A stretch of 64,000 nt of DNA from Cladorhizidae sp. MBARI D1340-BT2. Taxonomy: Eukaryota; Porifera; Demospongiae; Poecilosclerida; Cladorhizidae. The DNA lies in assembly GCA_028752905.1 (NCBI GenBank), contig JAQNBH010000009.1, positions 31,663,442 through 31,727,441 on the forward strand, given 5' to 3'. Below, one piece after another: positions 48,801 through 57,483 of the stretch. A model generated the notes under the pieces. That model made no database searches, had not been told where the DNA came from, and saw only the letters and a list, made by a program, of their open reading frames with translations. The translations under genes were made by a program, and so were the position numbers. Position 1 is the stretch's first letter; each line of letters opens with the position of its first letter.

Positions 48801-49901
48801 TCCATGCTTAATAACCAGTGCCTACTATACTTATTATTAATGTGGTCTGAACCAGTTTGAATAACTGAGTAGCATTCAAGGGAAGTGGTGATGATGTCAT
48901 TGGAGCTAATCAACCAGAGAAAGCGAAAGCCCTCTTTCTCTGGTTGATTAGCTCCAATGACATCATCACCACAAGTTCATATAATATTAGGCACTTGTCT
49001 TGCTGATCTGTGCTGTAAATGCATCTGCTCAACCACCAGCTTTTAAAGTATATCTAAGACCCAGTGAAGGTGGCATGCATAGTGGAGGTAGCATCCATCA
49101 TTAGCTTGCCATTCCACAGGATATGGTTCAACATCATGCTGGGTTGAGGCAGGTTGAACTATGTTGACAATAGCTCTTGTGGGCACACTAGATCCAACAT
49201 CATGCTGCATTGGGGAAGGTTGAGGTAGGTTGACAAGAGCTCCATGAGATACACTTGATTAACATTACAATGATTGCAACAATGGGTGGAAATCATTTAT
49301 TTACCACAGATATTTTGGAAAACCCCCACACAGATTTTGCTTTTAGTGTTTGCTTCAAGACCGAAGCATTTTCTTGAAATGCTGGAAAAAAATAACAACA
49401 AAAGCTGATTTTTTATTGAAGTCAGCTAAAAATAACCATGCTAGCTATTATGTTTGATGTAAGGTCTGAAATTGTTTGTAAATCACACATGAATGCACTA
49501 CATAATGTACGTAATGTTAGAATTTCAAGCCAGAAGCCAGAATTGCAGACATGTAGACACTTTATGACATGTGTCTTGGTTGATGATATAATAGAACAAG
49601 ATATTCACAACTCCTCTGCTGGACTCTAGCACCTGCAAAGAAATATACCTCCTCATGATTATGTCTATTTATGTTTTGGCAGGAAATGTTCTTCCCAGCG
49701 GTGCTGCATGAACTCAGCTATTCCAGCCTGGCGGTGGGAGTGTGGGAACACCGTTCCTTCAAGGACAAACTGCTGAGTGAAGTCCACTTCAAGTCATTTT
49801 CTTACTGGAAGCAACATGTGAGTGATCCTGAACAAGTGGTGCAGGACTGGTATGCTCTGGAAGCACCGACGTCCAATCTCAACTCCTACAAACGAAAATA
49901 G
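27793..49901 (+). CDS. RPH3A-like: Rabphilin-3A-like Rab effector with two C2 domains
   Basis: Fourteen exons: 27793-27878, 30677-30817, 32444-32585, 32670-32762, 32925-33020, 35057-35090, 35520-36911, 37264-37337, 37757-37831, 38418-38521, 38664-38790, 46299-46453, 48267-48345, 49683-49901. They sum to 2817 bases, 938 codons plus stop, with GT-AG introns and agreeing phases throughout. Domains: Rab-binding helix and FYVE-like zinc finger (residues about 20-180), Ser-rich linker (187-661), C2A (662-788), C2B (about 795-930). The N-terminus (DRELALRAQIKIGW, RMEEIRIG, WKKSGAW) is diagnostic of the rabphilin/Noc2 family, and the C2 pair points to rabphilin rather than Noc2. In known relatives the protein binds GTP-loaded Rab3/Rab27 on secretory vesicles and couples them to calcium-regulated exocytosis. 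The start is the first Met of the family-like N-terminus. No AATAAA follows closely. Longer than mammalian rabphilin-3A because of the linker. Confidence 0.9.
27879..30676. other. Intron 1 contents
   Basis: Contains the inverted copy of the 780-888 dispersed repeat at about 28125-28215, and a 20-base direct repeat (GAATCATGTACACCAATCAT at about 29329 and 29378). A 65-codon antisense frame (28390-28587) has a protein-like look but matches nothing I know. Confidence 0.55.
30818..32443. other. Intron 2 contents
   Basis: Unique AT-rich sequence. No element or extra exon recognised. Confidence 0.5.
33719..33859. repeat. (CTAT)n/(CCAT)n tetranucleotide array
   Basis: In intron 5. Blocks of CTAT flank a central CCAT block. 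Confidence 0.96.
34416..34772. repeat. 30-bp minisatellite in intron 5
   Basis: GTTGTTCAAGAGTAGAAAGT plus GATGTCATGA, about 12 copies with 1-2 base length and CATGA/GATGG variants. Because 30 is a multiple of three, frames stay open on both strands and mimic coding. Confidence 0.95.
35057..35090 (+). CDS. Rabphilin-like exon 6: 34-base micro-exon
   Basis: Between TTATTTAG and GTATGT. Encodes NDKVALGLVRK plus one base. Exon 5 ends in phase 0 while exon 7 needs one preceding base, and 34 bases is the length that bridges them. This is a phase argument, not transcript evidence. Confidence 0.6.
35520..36911 (+). CDS. Rabphilin-like exon 7: linker
   Basis: A single 1392-base exon for residues 198-661, rich in Ser, Lys, Glu and Pro, with no recognised domain. 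It starts with an acidic patch (YQIEEEDSDDEEA) and has a proline-rich stretch (IGPPPSGPLLPNPQFSGPLP, near 36465-36535). A 72-base segment is duplicated exactly in tandem (35687-35758 and 35759-35830), repeating 24 residues beginning ESKLRSHSLVLSNS. The linker is probably disordered and phosphorylated, by analogy with mammalian rabphilin. The donor is at 36912 (GGTGAGA), and the frame reading on to 36946 is intronic. Confidence 0.88.
37264..38790 (+). CDS. Rabphilin-like exons 8-11: C2A domain
   Basis: Four exons. Strand motifs GSVQLMLQYS and LIAIVNNCKGLRAMD are followed by SNGLSDPYVKLFIIPG and VVPKNLDPVFQESF. The third loop is VVAMDYDGFSRDDFIG. By alignment with synaptotagmin-type C2 domains, the calcium-coordinating aspartates are residues 692, 698, 751, 753 and 759, plus a Ser at 756: a full set. 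C2A is therefore predicted to bind calcium and acidic phospholipid. The usual basic stretch before the VPKN strand is shorter than in rabphilin. Confidence 0.9.
39940..42660 (-). pseudogene. Ty3/Gypsy retrotransposon relic in intron 11
   Basis: Minus-strand order with high coordinates first: a zinc-knuckle remnant near 42200 and a protease with YGIIESGTNITIC at 41917 (catalytic Asp changed to Glu), followed by YDRKSFILD and LDVSFGDETICTPAYIK. RT follows (CVDYRGLNLVT near 41030, ESKYFSTFDLASGYW near 40930, IPQGLYEFRVMP near 40850), with the catalytic box reading YIQW near 40750 where YIDD is expected. Then a thumb with YRRYIKNFASL near 40440, an RNase H remnant near 40200-40330, and GKSNLNADTLS near 40000. 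Stops and shifts are frequent. No LTRs were found. This relic has the ordinary order up to RNase H and is from a different lineage than the element at 20865. Confidence 0.82.
42719..43780 (-). pseudogene. Non-LTR retroelement, nuclease-tailed (copy D)
   Basis: The minus strand from about 43760 reads the post-RT region (IVNVISNTNLHDDPWVQASF near 43540) and then, from 43258, LLVTCLGLRMDNSIARVAVG and LHLGPSLCHPHTCHNCGAEV (zinc knuckle, first Cys pair). Much of the PDG nuclease region is missing. FVQVAIETTGVFG near 42820 and VTGDERSTK near 42735 form the end. Frame-broken. Confidence 0.78.
43781..44330. other. Intronic non-coding
   Basis: Includes a short repetitive CCCTGGACA-type stretch (43850-43925), a G-run near 44046 and (CA)n near 44156-44176. 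The last four bases are the TTAA left flank of a piggyBac element. Confidence 0.5.
44331..45653 (-). mobile_element. piggyBac-type element, internally deleted
   Basis: 1323 bases bounded by TTAA on both sides (44327-44330 and 45654-45657), with terminal inverted repeats TCCTTTCACTGGCA and TGCCAGTGAAAGGG. TTAA plus a CCCTTT...GGCA terminus is the piggyBac hallmark. On the minus strand a start codon at 45432 opens a transposase-like N-terminus, MATRFSRDKAL, then after a one-base shift the acidic FLFEDDFGLSEIEIDVSEEE and DDSDDHEDFP. The catalytic DDD domain and Cys-rich tail are absent. The left half is non-coding with a degenerate repeat containing CACAAAGATGTGAATA (about 44490, 44680, 44800). 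It is non-autonomous, inserted in intron 11 of the rabphilin-like gene. Confidence 0.83.
45658..46298. other. Intron 11, 3' part
   Basis: Unique sequence with no element recognised. Ends in the TTACTTTCCAG acceptor of exon 12. Confidence 0.5.
46299..49901 (+). CDS. Rabphilin-like exons 12-14: degenerate C2B domain
   Basis: Exon 12 opens the domain (DRGEIHLSIQYSSERNGLVV). Exon 13 gives the polybasic strand TQDIKRRTKLSPKSNKPEFN and exon 14 the remainder to the stop. Loop residues that would be Asp in C2A read Leu 829, Glu 835, Glu 888 and Arg 890, with no acidic residue at the fifth site, so calcium binding should be lost. The polybasic strand is kept. The C-terminal WHXL motif of synaptotagmin/rabphilin C2B reads WYAL (922-925). 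Splice phases are clean (2, 0), so this is divergence and not a pseudogene. Confidence 0.88.
46455..46860. repeat. (GT)n-rich repeat in intron 12
   Basis: Alternating purine-pyrimidine DNA with a larger unit containing GTGCATATGTGTGCCAGTGA repeated several times. A potential Z-DNA former. Confidence 0.88.
47646..47943. repeat. 160-bp tandem duplication in intron 12
   Basis: CTACTTCAGGTTCATGTTGC begins at 47646 and 47806. The copies look identical across about 138-150 bases. Confidence 0.95.
48885..48972. repeat. Perfect 39-bp inverted repeat (hairpin) in intron 13
   Basis: Arms at 48885-48923 and 48934-48972 are exact reverse complements, separated by a 10-base loop (CGAAAGCCCT). Transcribed RNA would form a long uninterrupted stem. 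Confidence 0.97.
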
Positions 49902-50828
49902 CTGTCTTTATATATATGAAATTTGAAGTACTTTTGTTTGCAATAATGATTATGAAATTATTTCATGCCATTTTTTTGTATTACATGAGTTCTACAACAA
50001 GCAGTCAGTACTAGAGTTTCATTTAGCAAGAGGGGGGAAGGAAATGGGATTTGGTAAAAATATAGGGGGGCAAAGTTCCTGTTTGAATAGTTCATGGGGG
50101 TGACAGATTCTTCTTAAATGTGATAGGAAAAATAGAGTTTTTGTTCCTTATAGCTAGTCAGTATCTTTAGTTGCACATGATTATTTTACACTAGATTTTT
50201 GCTATAGAATGCTACTAATGGAAAATGTTATGACACTTTCTGGACTTTTTTCATGTATGCACACACATAAGAGGGGTCATCTGATGCAGGGGCTTTGAAA
50301 ATGGGGGGTGTCAATCATCACAGTGATTATGTAAGGGTGTTCATGGGCATTTACTCCAACCCACCCCCTGCAACCCCACCCCCAAAAAGAAGTGAGATTT
50401 TAAATCTTCTGAGATACAGTACGACACCTTGAGTTGCTTGCTGATTTATTCTGGGGCTGATTTAATCTGGGGCAAAGAACACTATTGGAAACCGAAACAA
50501 TATGACAATGTTTAAGCATAAAAAAGGGGGGGTTTACACGGAACCTCCTCTAGATCCACCGTTGTGGAAGAGGCACTTCAAATTATTAGTTAGTGATACT
50601 AGCAGGGGTGGATGGAGGAGTGGAGGGGAACCTTTTGTCTCTCAGGAAACACACGTCCACCTCAGAGGAGGTTTATCTACATGCATTGGCACTGCTGCAT
50701 GTCATCATTATGTACCAGATACAGCCACAATTGTCAGGATTCCTTCTTTCCAAAGTCTTCTATATACCTGCCCCTGACTGGATTTATATATTCCTCACCT
50801 CAATAGATGGATAAAGAATTGCACAGTA
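49902..50828. other. 3' flank of the rabphilin-like gene
   Basis: No canonical AATAAA within the first 300 bases. Purine-rich patches lie near 50030-50110 and 50380-50530. No recognisable gene. Confidence 0.5.
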
Positions 50829-51549
50829 CAGTAGACCCTCGCATATCCGACCCTCGATTATCCGAACGCTCGGATTATCCGAACTCCTGATTAAATAATA
50901 AACCTGGTAACGGTCGTCGATCTTCCTAAATCGATTACACGTGGAAATTAGTTCGTTCGCTTTGGCCAGAAAAAAGTTTTGTCGATCGAGTCAAAGATAG
51001 CCATTCTAAGCAAGATATCAAATAGAGCCAGTCAAGCCGGACTAGCGGAAGAGTCGCGTAGGGAAGTTGACAATAACGGAGATAAAAAAGAACGAAGCCA
51101 AACTTCGAGAGTTCGCAGGCAACCTTGACTGTCGGGGGATAAGTTCAGCTCGCAAAAAGGCATGCGCCTTGCTGAAGACGAACAACTAGAAAATGCTTTA
51201 TATCTGTGGTTCGTTCACAAAAGGGAGAAAGCCCCAAGGCACTCAGTGGACTATTGCTCAGAGAAAATACAACATTATGAATATATATACAGTAATATGA
51301 AAAAATATGTATGTAAAACAATATGCCAATTACTGAGGACCTAAATCCTTCTAGTACCAGGAAGTGAGCTTCTTAATCCCAAGGACCTGCAGTTAAAAGG
51401 ATATTGAAAATACTAGTTCCAACGTGATTCAGCATTTTAAATACATTCATGAATTTATAATTAATATTTGTTTTTTTTGCATATCCGAACTTTTTGAATA
51501 TCCGAATAGCCTCTGGTCCCAAGCTGTTCGAATATGTGAGGGTCTACTG
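50829..51549 (+). mobile_element. Tigger/pogo-like element, non-autonomous
   Basis: 721 bases flanked by TA (50827-50828 and 51550-51551). Ends are inverted: CAGTAGACCCTCGCATATCC and the reverse complement of GAATATGTGAGGGTCTACTG. Inside, broken + strand frames carry a Psq-like DNA-binding region (IKKNEAKLREFAGNLDC near 51080) and a CENP-B-type helix-turn-helix (MRLAEDEQLENALYLWFVHK from 51162). The DDE catalytic domain is missing. Tc1/mariner superfamily termini and TA duplication agree. Confidence 0.83.
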
Positions 51550-51776
51550 TATATGTATTAATAACCTAGTGTGTTGATTATTTTCACCTGTTTTGAAATT
51601 TGCCATCCCATTTTGCAGGTTATTCAACCTTGCACTATATATATAGAAGTTTGGAGTCTGTATAGAACATTATAAATGCTACTTCCTCATACAATCCATA
51701 CAAGCATTACATCATGATGACATCAATAAATGCACAGATCAGCTAAGCTATTGTTAGGACAAGGCTATATAGAGCA

Positions 51777-53380
51777 ATGCAATCAAAGACGGCACCAATT
51801 CCAATTTCTGAGCTATCATTGCCAACGCAAAAGACGTATGCACAGGTCAATAAAATGGCCGATGTTGGGAAGTGCTGTGCTGTTCCTGGCTTCCAGCAAC
51901 ATGTAAATCCGGATCACCACCAAAATCTATCCTTTACACCAACACATGGACAGATTGGTCCTGAGTAATCCTGCTAACAGACTGAGAGACAAACAAAGAA
52001 ACTGGGTTGAAAACATCACCTCCTTGGCAGAGGTATATAAGAATTGGCCCTCTCTCCATTGCACCTTCACTCATCATTCAATCCTTTGCATTCGTTAAGG
52101 TGTGTTAAACCAACTTTATTTCAAAGTAAGCAAAAGCAATAACGATATATTGTAGCAAGGTTCCGATGTCAACAAAGACAGTAGTGGTCTTGGCAAGGGT
52201 TAAAAAATAAACAACAAACAAACATCAGCAACAACAACAACAACAACAGAGCTGAGCAATAAGCCATCATTCTGCGTTCCATAGCAGGTTACTTTGGGCC
52301 AGAAAGGTGGTGTGAAATGGTGAGATTGCCACTCAACCAGCCTAATAGGGTACTAAACAAATCATCGGCCTCTGAAGGTAGGATGTCACCAGAACCCAGG
52401 GAAAATGTGATGGGACCAGTGATAGACTCAAACCCATCTAGTTGGGAGTTGGCTGTAACAGTAGCAGCAGCTTGTTGTAAGAGGGTGGGCCACCACCATT
52501 TTTTAATGTTATTTTTGTTAGTAATATGCCGCATGATAATCCGACATCTCTTTTCATCAAAGATGCAGGAATCAGCTGCAGATTTGCGTTACTTTGAAGC
52601 CATTATGTCCAACCCGATTGACAACAAGAACTATATACTGCCATAGAAGCTATTCTCACTGACTATACCTTGCTGTTGGAAACTTTGGATGAAATACACT
52701 GAACTACACATGATGAGTATGGTCTAAAGGCAAGTGGATGTTGGAAAAATTTAGCACATTATTTGGACTTCGACTCAGCCATCTCTTGTTCAGTGCAGCA
52801 GAAGCAAGTTTCATTCTCACTACAAAGGAAAGATATAGCCTTGAATGATGCTCTCTCTGCTGTTGATGCAGCCAAGGAGTTTTTCAAGAGTCCAGTCAAA
52901 ATGTTGAGAGGTTTTACGACATGATAAGTCTCCACTGCCCAGGAACACAACATCGGTAGGTCAGAGTTGCCTCGCTACAGAGGATGTCCTTCAAGGTTTG
53001 AGATCGGGAGTGCTCCAAATATCTTTACATCTGCAAAGGCCTACTTTCGTCAAATGTATTTAGAAGCTTGTGACCTACTTTGTGGTGAGCTCGAGGACAG
53101 ATTTAGTGACAAGCATATTCCTTCTGTCATTGCAATTGGAAAAAATGCAGCTAATGGTCAAGATTTTGAAGACACCTTGAAGGATCTGAAGGAGTCCTGC
53201 TATAAAGATGATGTTGATATGCCTGCATTAGCTAGGCACCTTCAACTGTTACAGGATGTAGTCAAACAGGGTAGTCCAGAGGTGAAAGAAGTCACTTGCG
53301 TACTCACAATATGTGATGTTATGGCTTACCTTGTGGTTTTGTTCTTCGACTGTGCCAGAATCATCCTTCAAGGGTTTTAG
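51777..53380 (+). pseudogene. THAP/hAT-type transposase-derived pseudogene
   Basis: 51777-51968 ends with KMADVGKCCAVPGFQQHVNP, which resembles a THAP zinc-finger start with its second Cys changed to Phe. From 52560 broken frames carry LDEIHRTTHDEYGLKASG-like sequence, FGLRLSHLLFSAAEASF, then from 52967 a clean 137-codon frame (PRYRGCPSRFEIGSAPNIFT, YLEACDLLCGELEDRFSD, QDFEDTLKDLKESCYKDDVD). This is the region before the hAT dimerisation domain of the family related to the 52-kDa repressor of PKR inhibitor (THAP0-like). The terminal dimerisation domain and catalytic core are not recognised. Linking the THAP piece and the hAT piece as one gene is an inference. Confidence 0.55.
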
Positions 53381-54654
53381 TCTTGCTTCTCTTTATTCAT
53401 ATCAGTGAATCAGCTAACTGCCATCCTCACCTACATGAGTTAGTACGACTGTGTCATTGACAAATACCACTACACATGCTTCCCCTCTGCAATCGAGTCC
53501 TTGACTTGCATTGGAAAATTAGAAGTCTTCCGGCATCTTCCGGCATGGAAGTTTTTAATAAAGCCCCTCCACACAATTATGTATCAAGACAGAGACAGAT
53601 TATCCTTCATAGATTTCAAGGGATTCGTTTCATGCTTTTCACCATATCGAGTTTGCTACACAAGATTCAAAGCAATTGCTTGGCAGTCTTTTGGAGCCAA
53701 TCATTCAGGCAGTAAGCAGATGAAGAGGGATCAAATCAATATTAGCATCCCAATTACCACAGCAGGTATATATTGCCTGTAGTAAATGCACCCAAGCATG
53801 TTGAGAAGGCAGCTCTGCAAAGAATATAATTTTAAATCTGGATGAAAGGTGTTTCAGATAGTAGAACCTACCCTATATAATCATAGATCATTTACCTTAC
53901 ATACTGGGATTGGAAACTCAACATGTGATCACTATGTATAGCACAGTACAATCCTGTTCTGCCGCCACCTGCATTATACTGTCTATTTTGATGCGTAGCT
54001 ACAGAGTGAGGGAGAAGCTGTTGCTCTTAAACTTCTCTGGGAAGGCTTCTACTATGACCAAGCTGGAGTGGGAACCATTTCATGGGAATTCTATTCCAGT
54101 AGAAAAGCTACTGATGAAGCTACTTTGCTAGAGGGTTTCCTGGGTATAATGCGCAGATGGACAAACACTCGAGAAGGTGTTGGCTGCTCATGATTTTTTG
54201 TGTCCCTCTTGCAAGGTTTTTGGGAAGCTTATGAATACCATTGCCATGAGGTGGTACCTACTATGGTAAAGTTCCTAATGAGCTAGTTTTTTTGTGGCTC
54301 CTGATTTTGGCAATTTTAATGAGATGGTTTGTGTACGTCATATGGCCAAGTAGCTTATATGGCCAGGCGACTTCTATAAGAGCTCCTTATGAGCTGGAAA
54401 TTGATTTTGGCATTATTAATGACATTTTTGGTGTAACCTTTTTTGAAGTGTGAATAATTTAGCCATGGCCATGGGGCAAATGGTAAAGTTCCTTTTTTGT
54501 GTGTGTGGGTTGAACTTGGGCAACTTAATCTTGACACTTTTAATGGCATTCTTATCCGAGGGTTTGGATACAGCTATATATGCACTTGATATTTGGCTGT
54601 AACAGAGAATCAAGGTTGGTTCACAATATAACCTTGGGCAGAGATCTGTTCAAG
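53381..54654. other. Unassigned sequence
   Basis: Several overlapping frames (53476-53782, 53910-54131) have no domain I recognise. A GFLGIMRRWTNTREGVG-like stretch near 54130 suggests an eroded coding relic of unknown identity. Confidence 0.35.
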
Positions 54655-54828
54655 CCACCATATTAAAGTGAACAAGGCTACTCACCATATTAAAGTGAAC
54701 AAGACTACTAGGGCAAGCCACCATATTAAAGTGAACAAGACTACTCGGGCAAGTCACCATATTAAAGTGAACAAGACTACTCGGGCAAGTCACCATATTA
54801 AAGTGAACAAGACTACTCAGGCGGTAGG
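54655..54828. repeat. 36-bp minisatellite, about 5 copies
   Basis: CACCATATTAAAGTGAACAA plus GACTACTCGGGCAAGT, with starts 36 bases apart from about 54685. It keeps one frame open (HHIKVNKTTRAS repeats), which is a period-of-three effect. Confidence 0.95.
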
Positions 54829-55009
54829 AGCTATTGATGGCAACTGCAGAAATGTTAAAGGAACTGATCCTCCCTTATCATGTTGAACATGATCAATACA
54901 CACCCAACACAAATAATATGCAATATTGTAGTAATCATAAATATATATGAGTAGAAGTGATTTGAACAGTCAGTGACATGGCAATAAAAATTTGGTGATG
55001 ATGTCTTAC

Positions 55010-55138
55010 CAATTAATGCAGCGAACCCACAGGTCTCTGGTGAAGAAAACTGGTGGAAGAAATCCCACGCTCTAGTTTTTGGAATATTCACTTCATAAAA
55101 CAAATGCAACTTATTAGATGGAAAGACAACATTCTTCT
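55010..55138 (-). CDS. Candidate isolated exon, unknown protein
   Basis: The minus strand has an acceptor-like CTACTTTAGAG at the left and a GTAAGA donor at 55009, with an open frame between (KNVVFPSNKLHLFYEVNIPK, RAWDFFHQFSSPETCGFAAL). Codon use looks protein-like but I do not recognise the family and found no partner exons. Confidence 0.25.
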
Positions 55139-55254
55139 CTAAAGTAGGCCCACACAATAACTGGATGCAGTTTCTCTGGAAGCACTAACAAAGATGATAG
55201 GTTCCTGTCTTACACTTGTATAAATGGAGTTTATGCATTATTTGTTTCCCTTCA

Positions 55255-55525
55255 CTGATACTAGATTATGTTTACTTAGCATAGCACAGATTATGTTTAC
55301 TTAGCATAGCACAGATTATGTTTACTTAGTATAGCACAGACTTAGCATAGCACATATTATGTTTACTTAGCATAGCACAGATTTTATTTTCTTAGCTTAG
55401 CACAGATTATATTTACTTAGCATATATATTTACCATAGATTATATTTACTTAGCATAGATCCTTACCAGATTTTATTTACTTAGCAAAGATCTTTCCACA
55501 GATTTTATTTACTTAGCTTAGATCT
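55255..55525. repeat. About 25-bp degenerate minisatellite
   Basis: Unit near ACAGATTATGTTTACTTAGC plus ATAGC, about 10 copies that become increasingly diverged toward 55525. A short TA/AC run follows at 55531-55556. Confidence 0.88.
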
Positions 55526-55568
55526 ATAAATACATATATATATATATAGACACACAGTGTAACGGATA

Positions 55569-55860
55569 TTAATATCTCAGATGGAAGCACCCTAAATTTC
55601 TATGGTGATGACATGCTGCCAACCAATGACTTCCTGAGTTTACAAATTTATACTGGGCCTTTCCTTTAGCCCAACCAAATGTAAGACCATGATTGAAATT
55701 GTTACATCCTTCCAAACTTGTTCTGATTGGTACAACTCTGAACCAAGTTAATACCTTGGTCTGCTGCTCTCTCCGGAACTGTCCCGGTCTGCTGCACATA
55801 TAGTGTATTTGTGCTAAAACTAGTATATAGGAGTATCTAGATGCCTCCTACATTATAGAG
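55569..55860. other. Unassigned
   Basis: No recognisable coding or repeat. Confidence 0.4.
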
Positions 55861-55869
55861 ATGTATAAT

Positions 55870-56090
55870 CTGCTATATAGTACGTCAGCATCTTCCCCTG
55901 TTTGGGATCCATACCTCGTCAGAGATCTTGAAAAAAGTCCGATCAGAATGTGTACAAAACAGTGGGCCTCCAACTATCTGGGAAGCCCATCTCCTGAGAA
56001 TCGCAGAATCTTTCTACAGCTATGTATGGTGTTCAAAACCATGAAGGCCAGCTGCTATTTCCTTGATTTCATTATCAAACTGAAAACGTA
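55870..56090 (+). pseudogene. LINE RT C-terminal fragment
   Basis: One open frame reads SASSPVWDPYLVRDLEKSPI, then MCTKQWASNYLGSPSPENRR and a FLQLCMVFK end. This is the thumb/C-terminal region of LINE ORF2 (A-P/S-VWDPYL..DI..LE..Q..A...CT..W). Both ends are truncated. Confidence 0.65.
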
Positions 56091-56750
56091 GCACTGATAC
56101 TCCTGTTGTCTCTAGCTCCATCAACTTGTGGAACACCTCAAGAAGCTCTAGCCCATTCATTACATTGCACCTGTTCTTGTCTTCATACTCATAACTAGGG
56201 GTACCTTAAATTAGCAGATTATGCTATTTGTGTCCTTTGAAGGTATTTTCATGAATTTTAGTAGCTCAAGGGAGGTACTTTTATAAGCTGCCTACTAGCA
56301 AGTTTACCTCTTGCAATAGGTTCCTCAGATAACAGAACGGCTTCTGTATCTATCCTCATCACAGCCGGTATTCTCCAACTCGAGCTAATCTCCAGACCGA
56401 TGTCTGTCGTATGGGTGTTCCCCTCCCCCACTCCCCCTTCTGAACGACGGTGGAAAAATTGCCTAAGTGTATAGTGCAAGACATCATTAACGTCCACTTT
56501 TGATACTTAATGCGTAAATATTTTTCTAAAGTTAGGGACTCTGAAAGCCTATATACAGGGAAGGATTAGAGGGTAGAGACCAAGTAGAAGCAGCTGTAAA
56601 AGATTATAAATCTCATTGAAAAGTATCTCTGCTTGAAAGTTAATTATGAAACAATGTTTTTTGGCTGTCAGCAACAACCACAGACAAGGAACTAATTAAC
56701 AGTATTTATACTACATCACGTCATCTGTAGCTAATCTGATTGGTTAATAA
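56091..56750. other. Unassigned
   Basis: No recognisable gene or repeat. Confidence 0.4.
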
Positions 56751-56751
56751 C

Positions 56752-57260
56752 TGTAGGTTCATAGGCGCACTTTTAACCGGATGTAGTTTAGCGCGTGCGT
56801 AATGTAGTATAAGCACTCGCGGGTTATGCGCCAGTGTAACCTACTCGTTTGCGCTTTAGCTATTAATGTTCACTGTTCATGAAGCTTTAATGTCATGATA
56901 ATATTCACTTGATATAATTTATATAGATGTTCTGTGCTGCAGTGTAACCTACTCGTTTGCGCGTAACACTGCAAAATATCTGGGCTCATAAATCCCTGAA
57001 GTTGAAGGAGTTTTTGATTAATAGTTGAAGGAAGTTGTTCCAACTCAGCTGCGTGTTTATCTAGCAGTACTTTGTCAATAGCTGGGGCGCCTTGAGTAAA
57101 AAATTCTTCCATTCCTAGTTGCTATGTAGTTTAGCGCATGCGCAATGTAGTATAAGCCTATACAGTTATGCGCCAGTGTAACCTACTCGTTTGCTGTTAC
57201 ATTCCTCGGCTGGGGTAACCGCAAACTCGGAGGTTACATAGGCGCATAACCGACTCTTTT
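56752..57260. repeat. Foldback repeat cluster
   Basis: TGTAGTTTAGCGCGTGCGTA begins at 56782, and a close copy at 57125. GCCAGTGTAACCTACTCGTT recurs at about 56830, 56939 (partial) and 57169. An inverted version (GCAAACTCGGAGGTTACATA, GGCGCATAAC) lies at 57221-57250. The GTTATGCGCC...TTTGC and inverse GCAAA...GGCGCATAAC arms can pair across a spacer of about 27 bases. Possibly a MITE or foldback element, or duplicated promoter-proximal DNA. Confidence 0.75.
56968..57112 (-). CDS. Small candidate coding exon between repeats
   Basis: Minus-strand Met at 57112 opens MEEFFTQGAPAIDKVLLDKH, then ELEQLPSTINQKLLQLQGF and SPDILQ. The frame then runs into the foldback repeat, so only about 48 codons look genuine. 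No family recognised and no convincing donor site. Confidence 0.25.
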
Positions 57261-57483
57261 GTATAGGCTATCCTATACATAGACAGATATTAAGTTCTAG
57301 TAGTTGGCCTTTGTTGTGTTTTAATATTTGCATGATTTTTTTTTTTTTTAATTAGCAAATCAAAATTTTGTAGACATTTTCTTATTAAGTCCATGGAGAC
57401 GGAGTCCAATGCAGGCCCAACAGTCTTTTCAAGGTGTGGAAAGGTATTATTATATAGTTACAATGGGACATGGTATATATAAA
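57261..57483. other. Unassigned
   Basis: T-rich sequence with a T-run near 57341. No gene. Confidence 0.4.
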
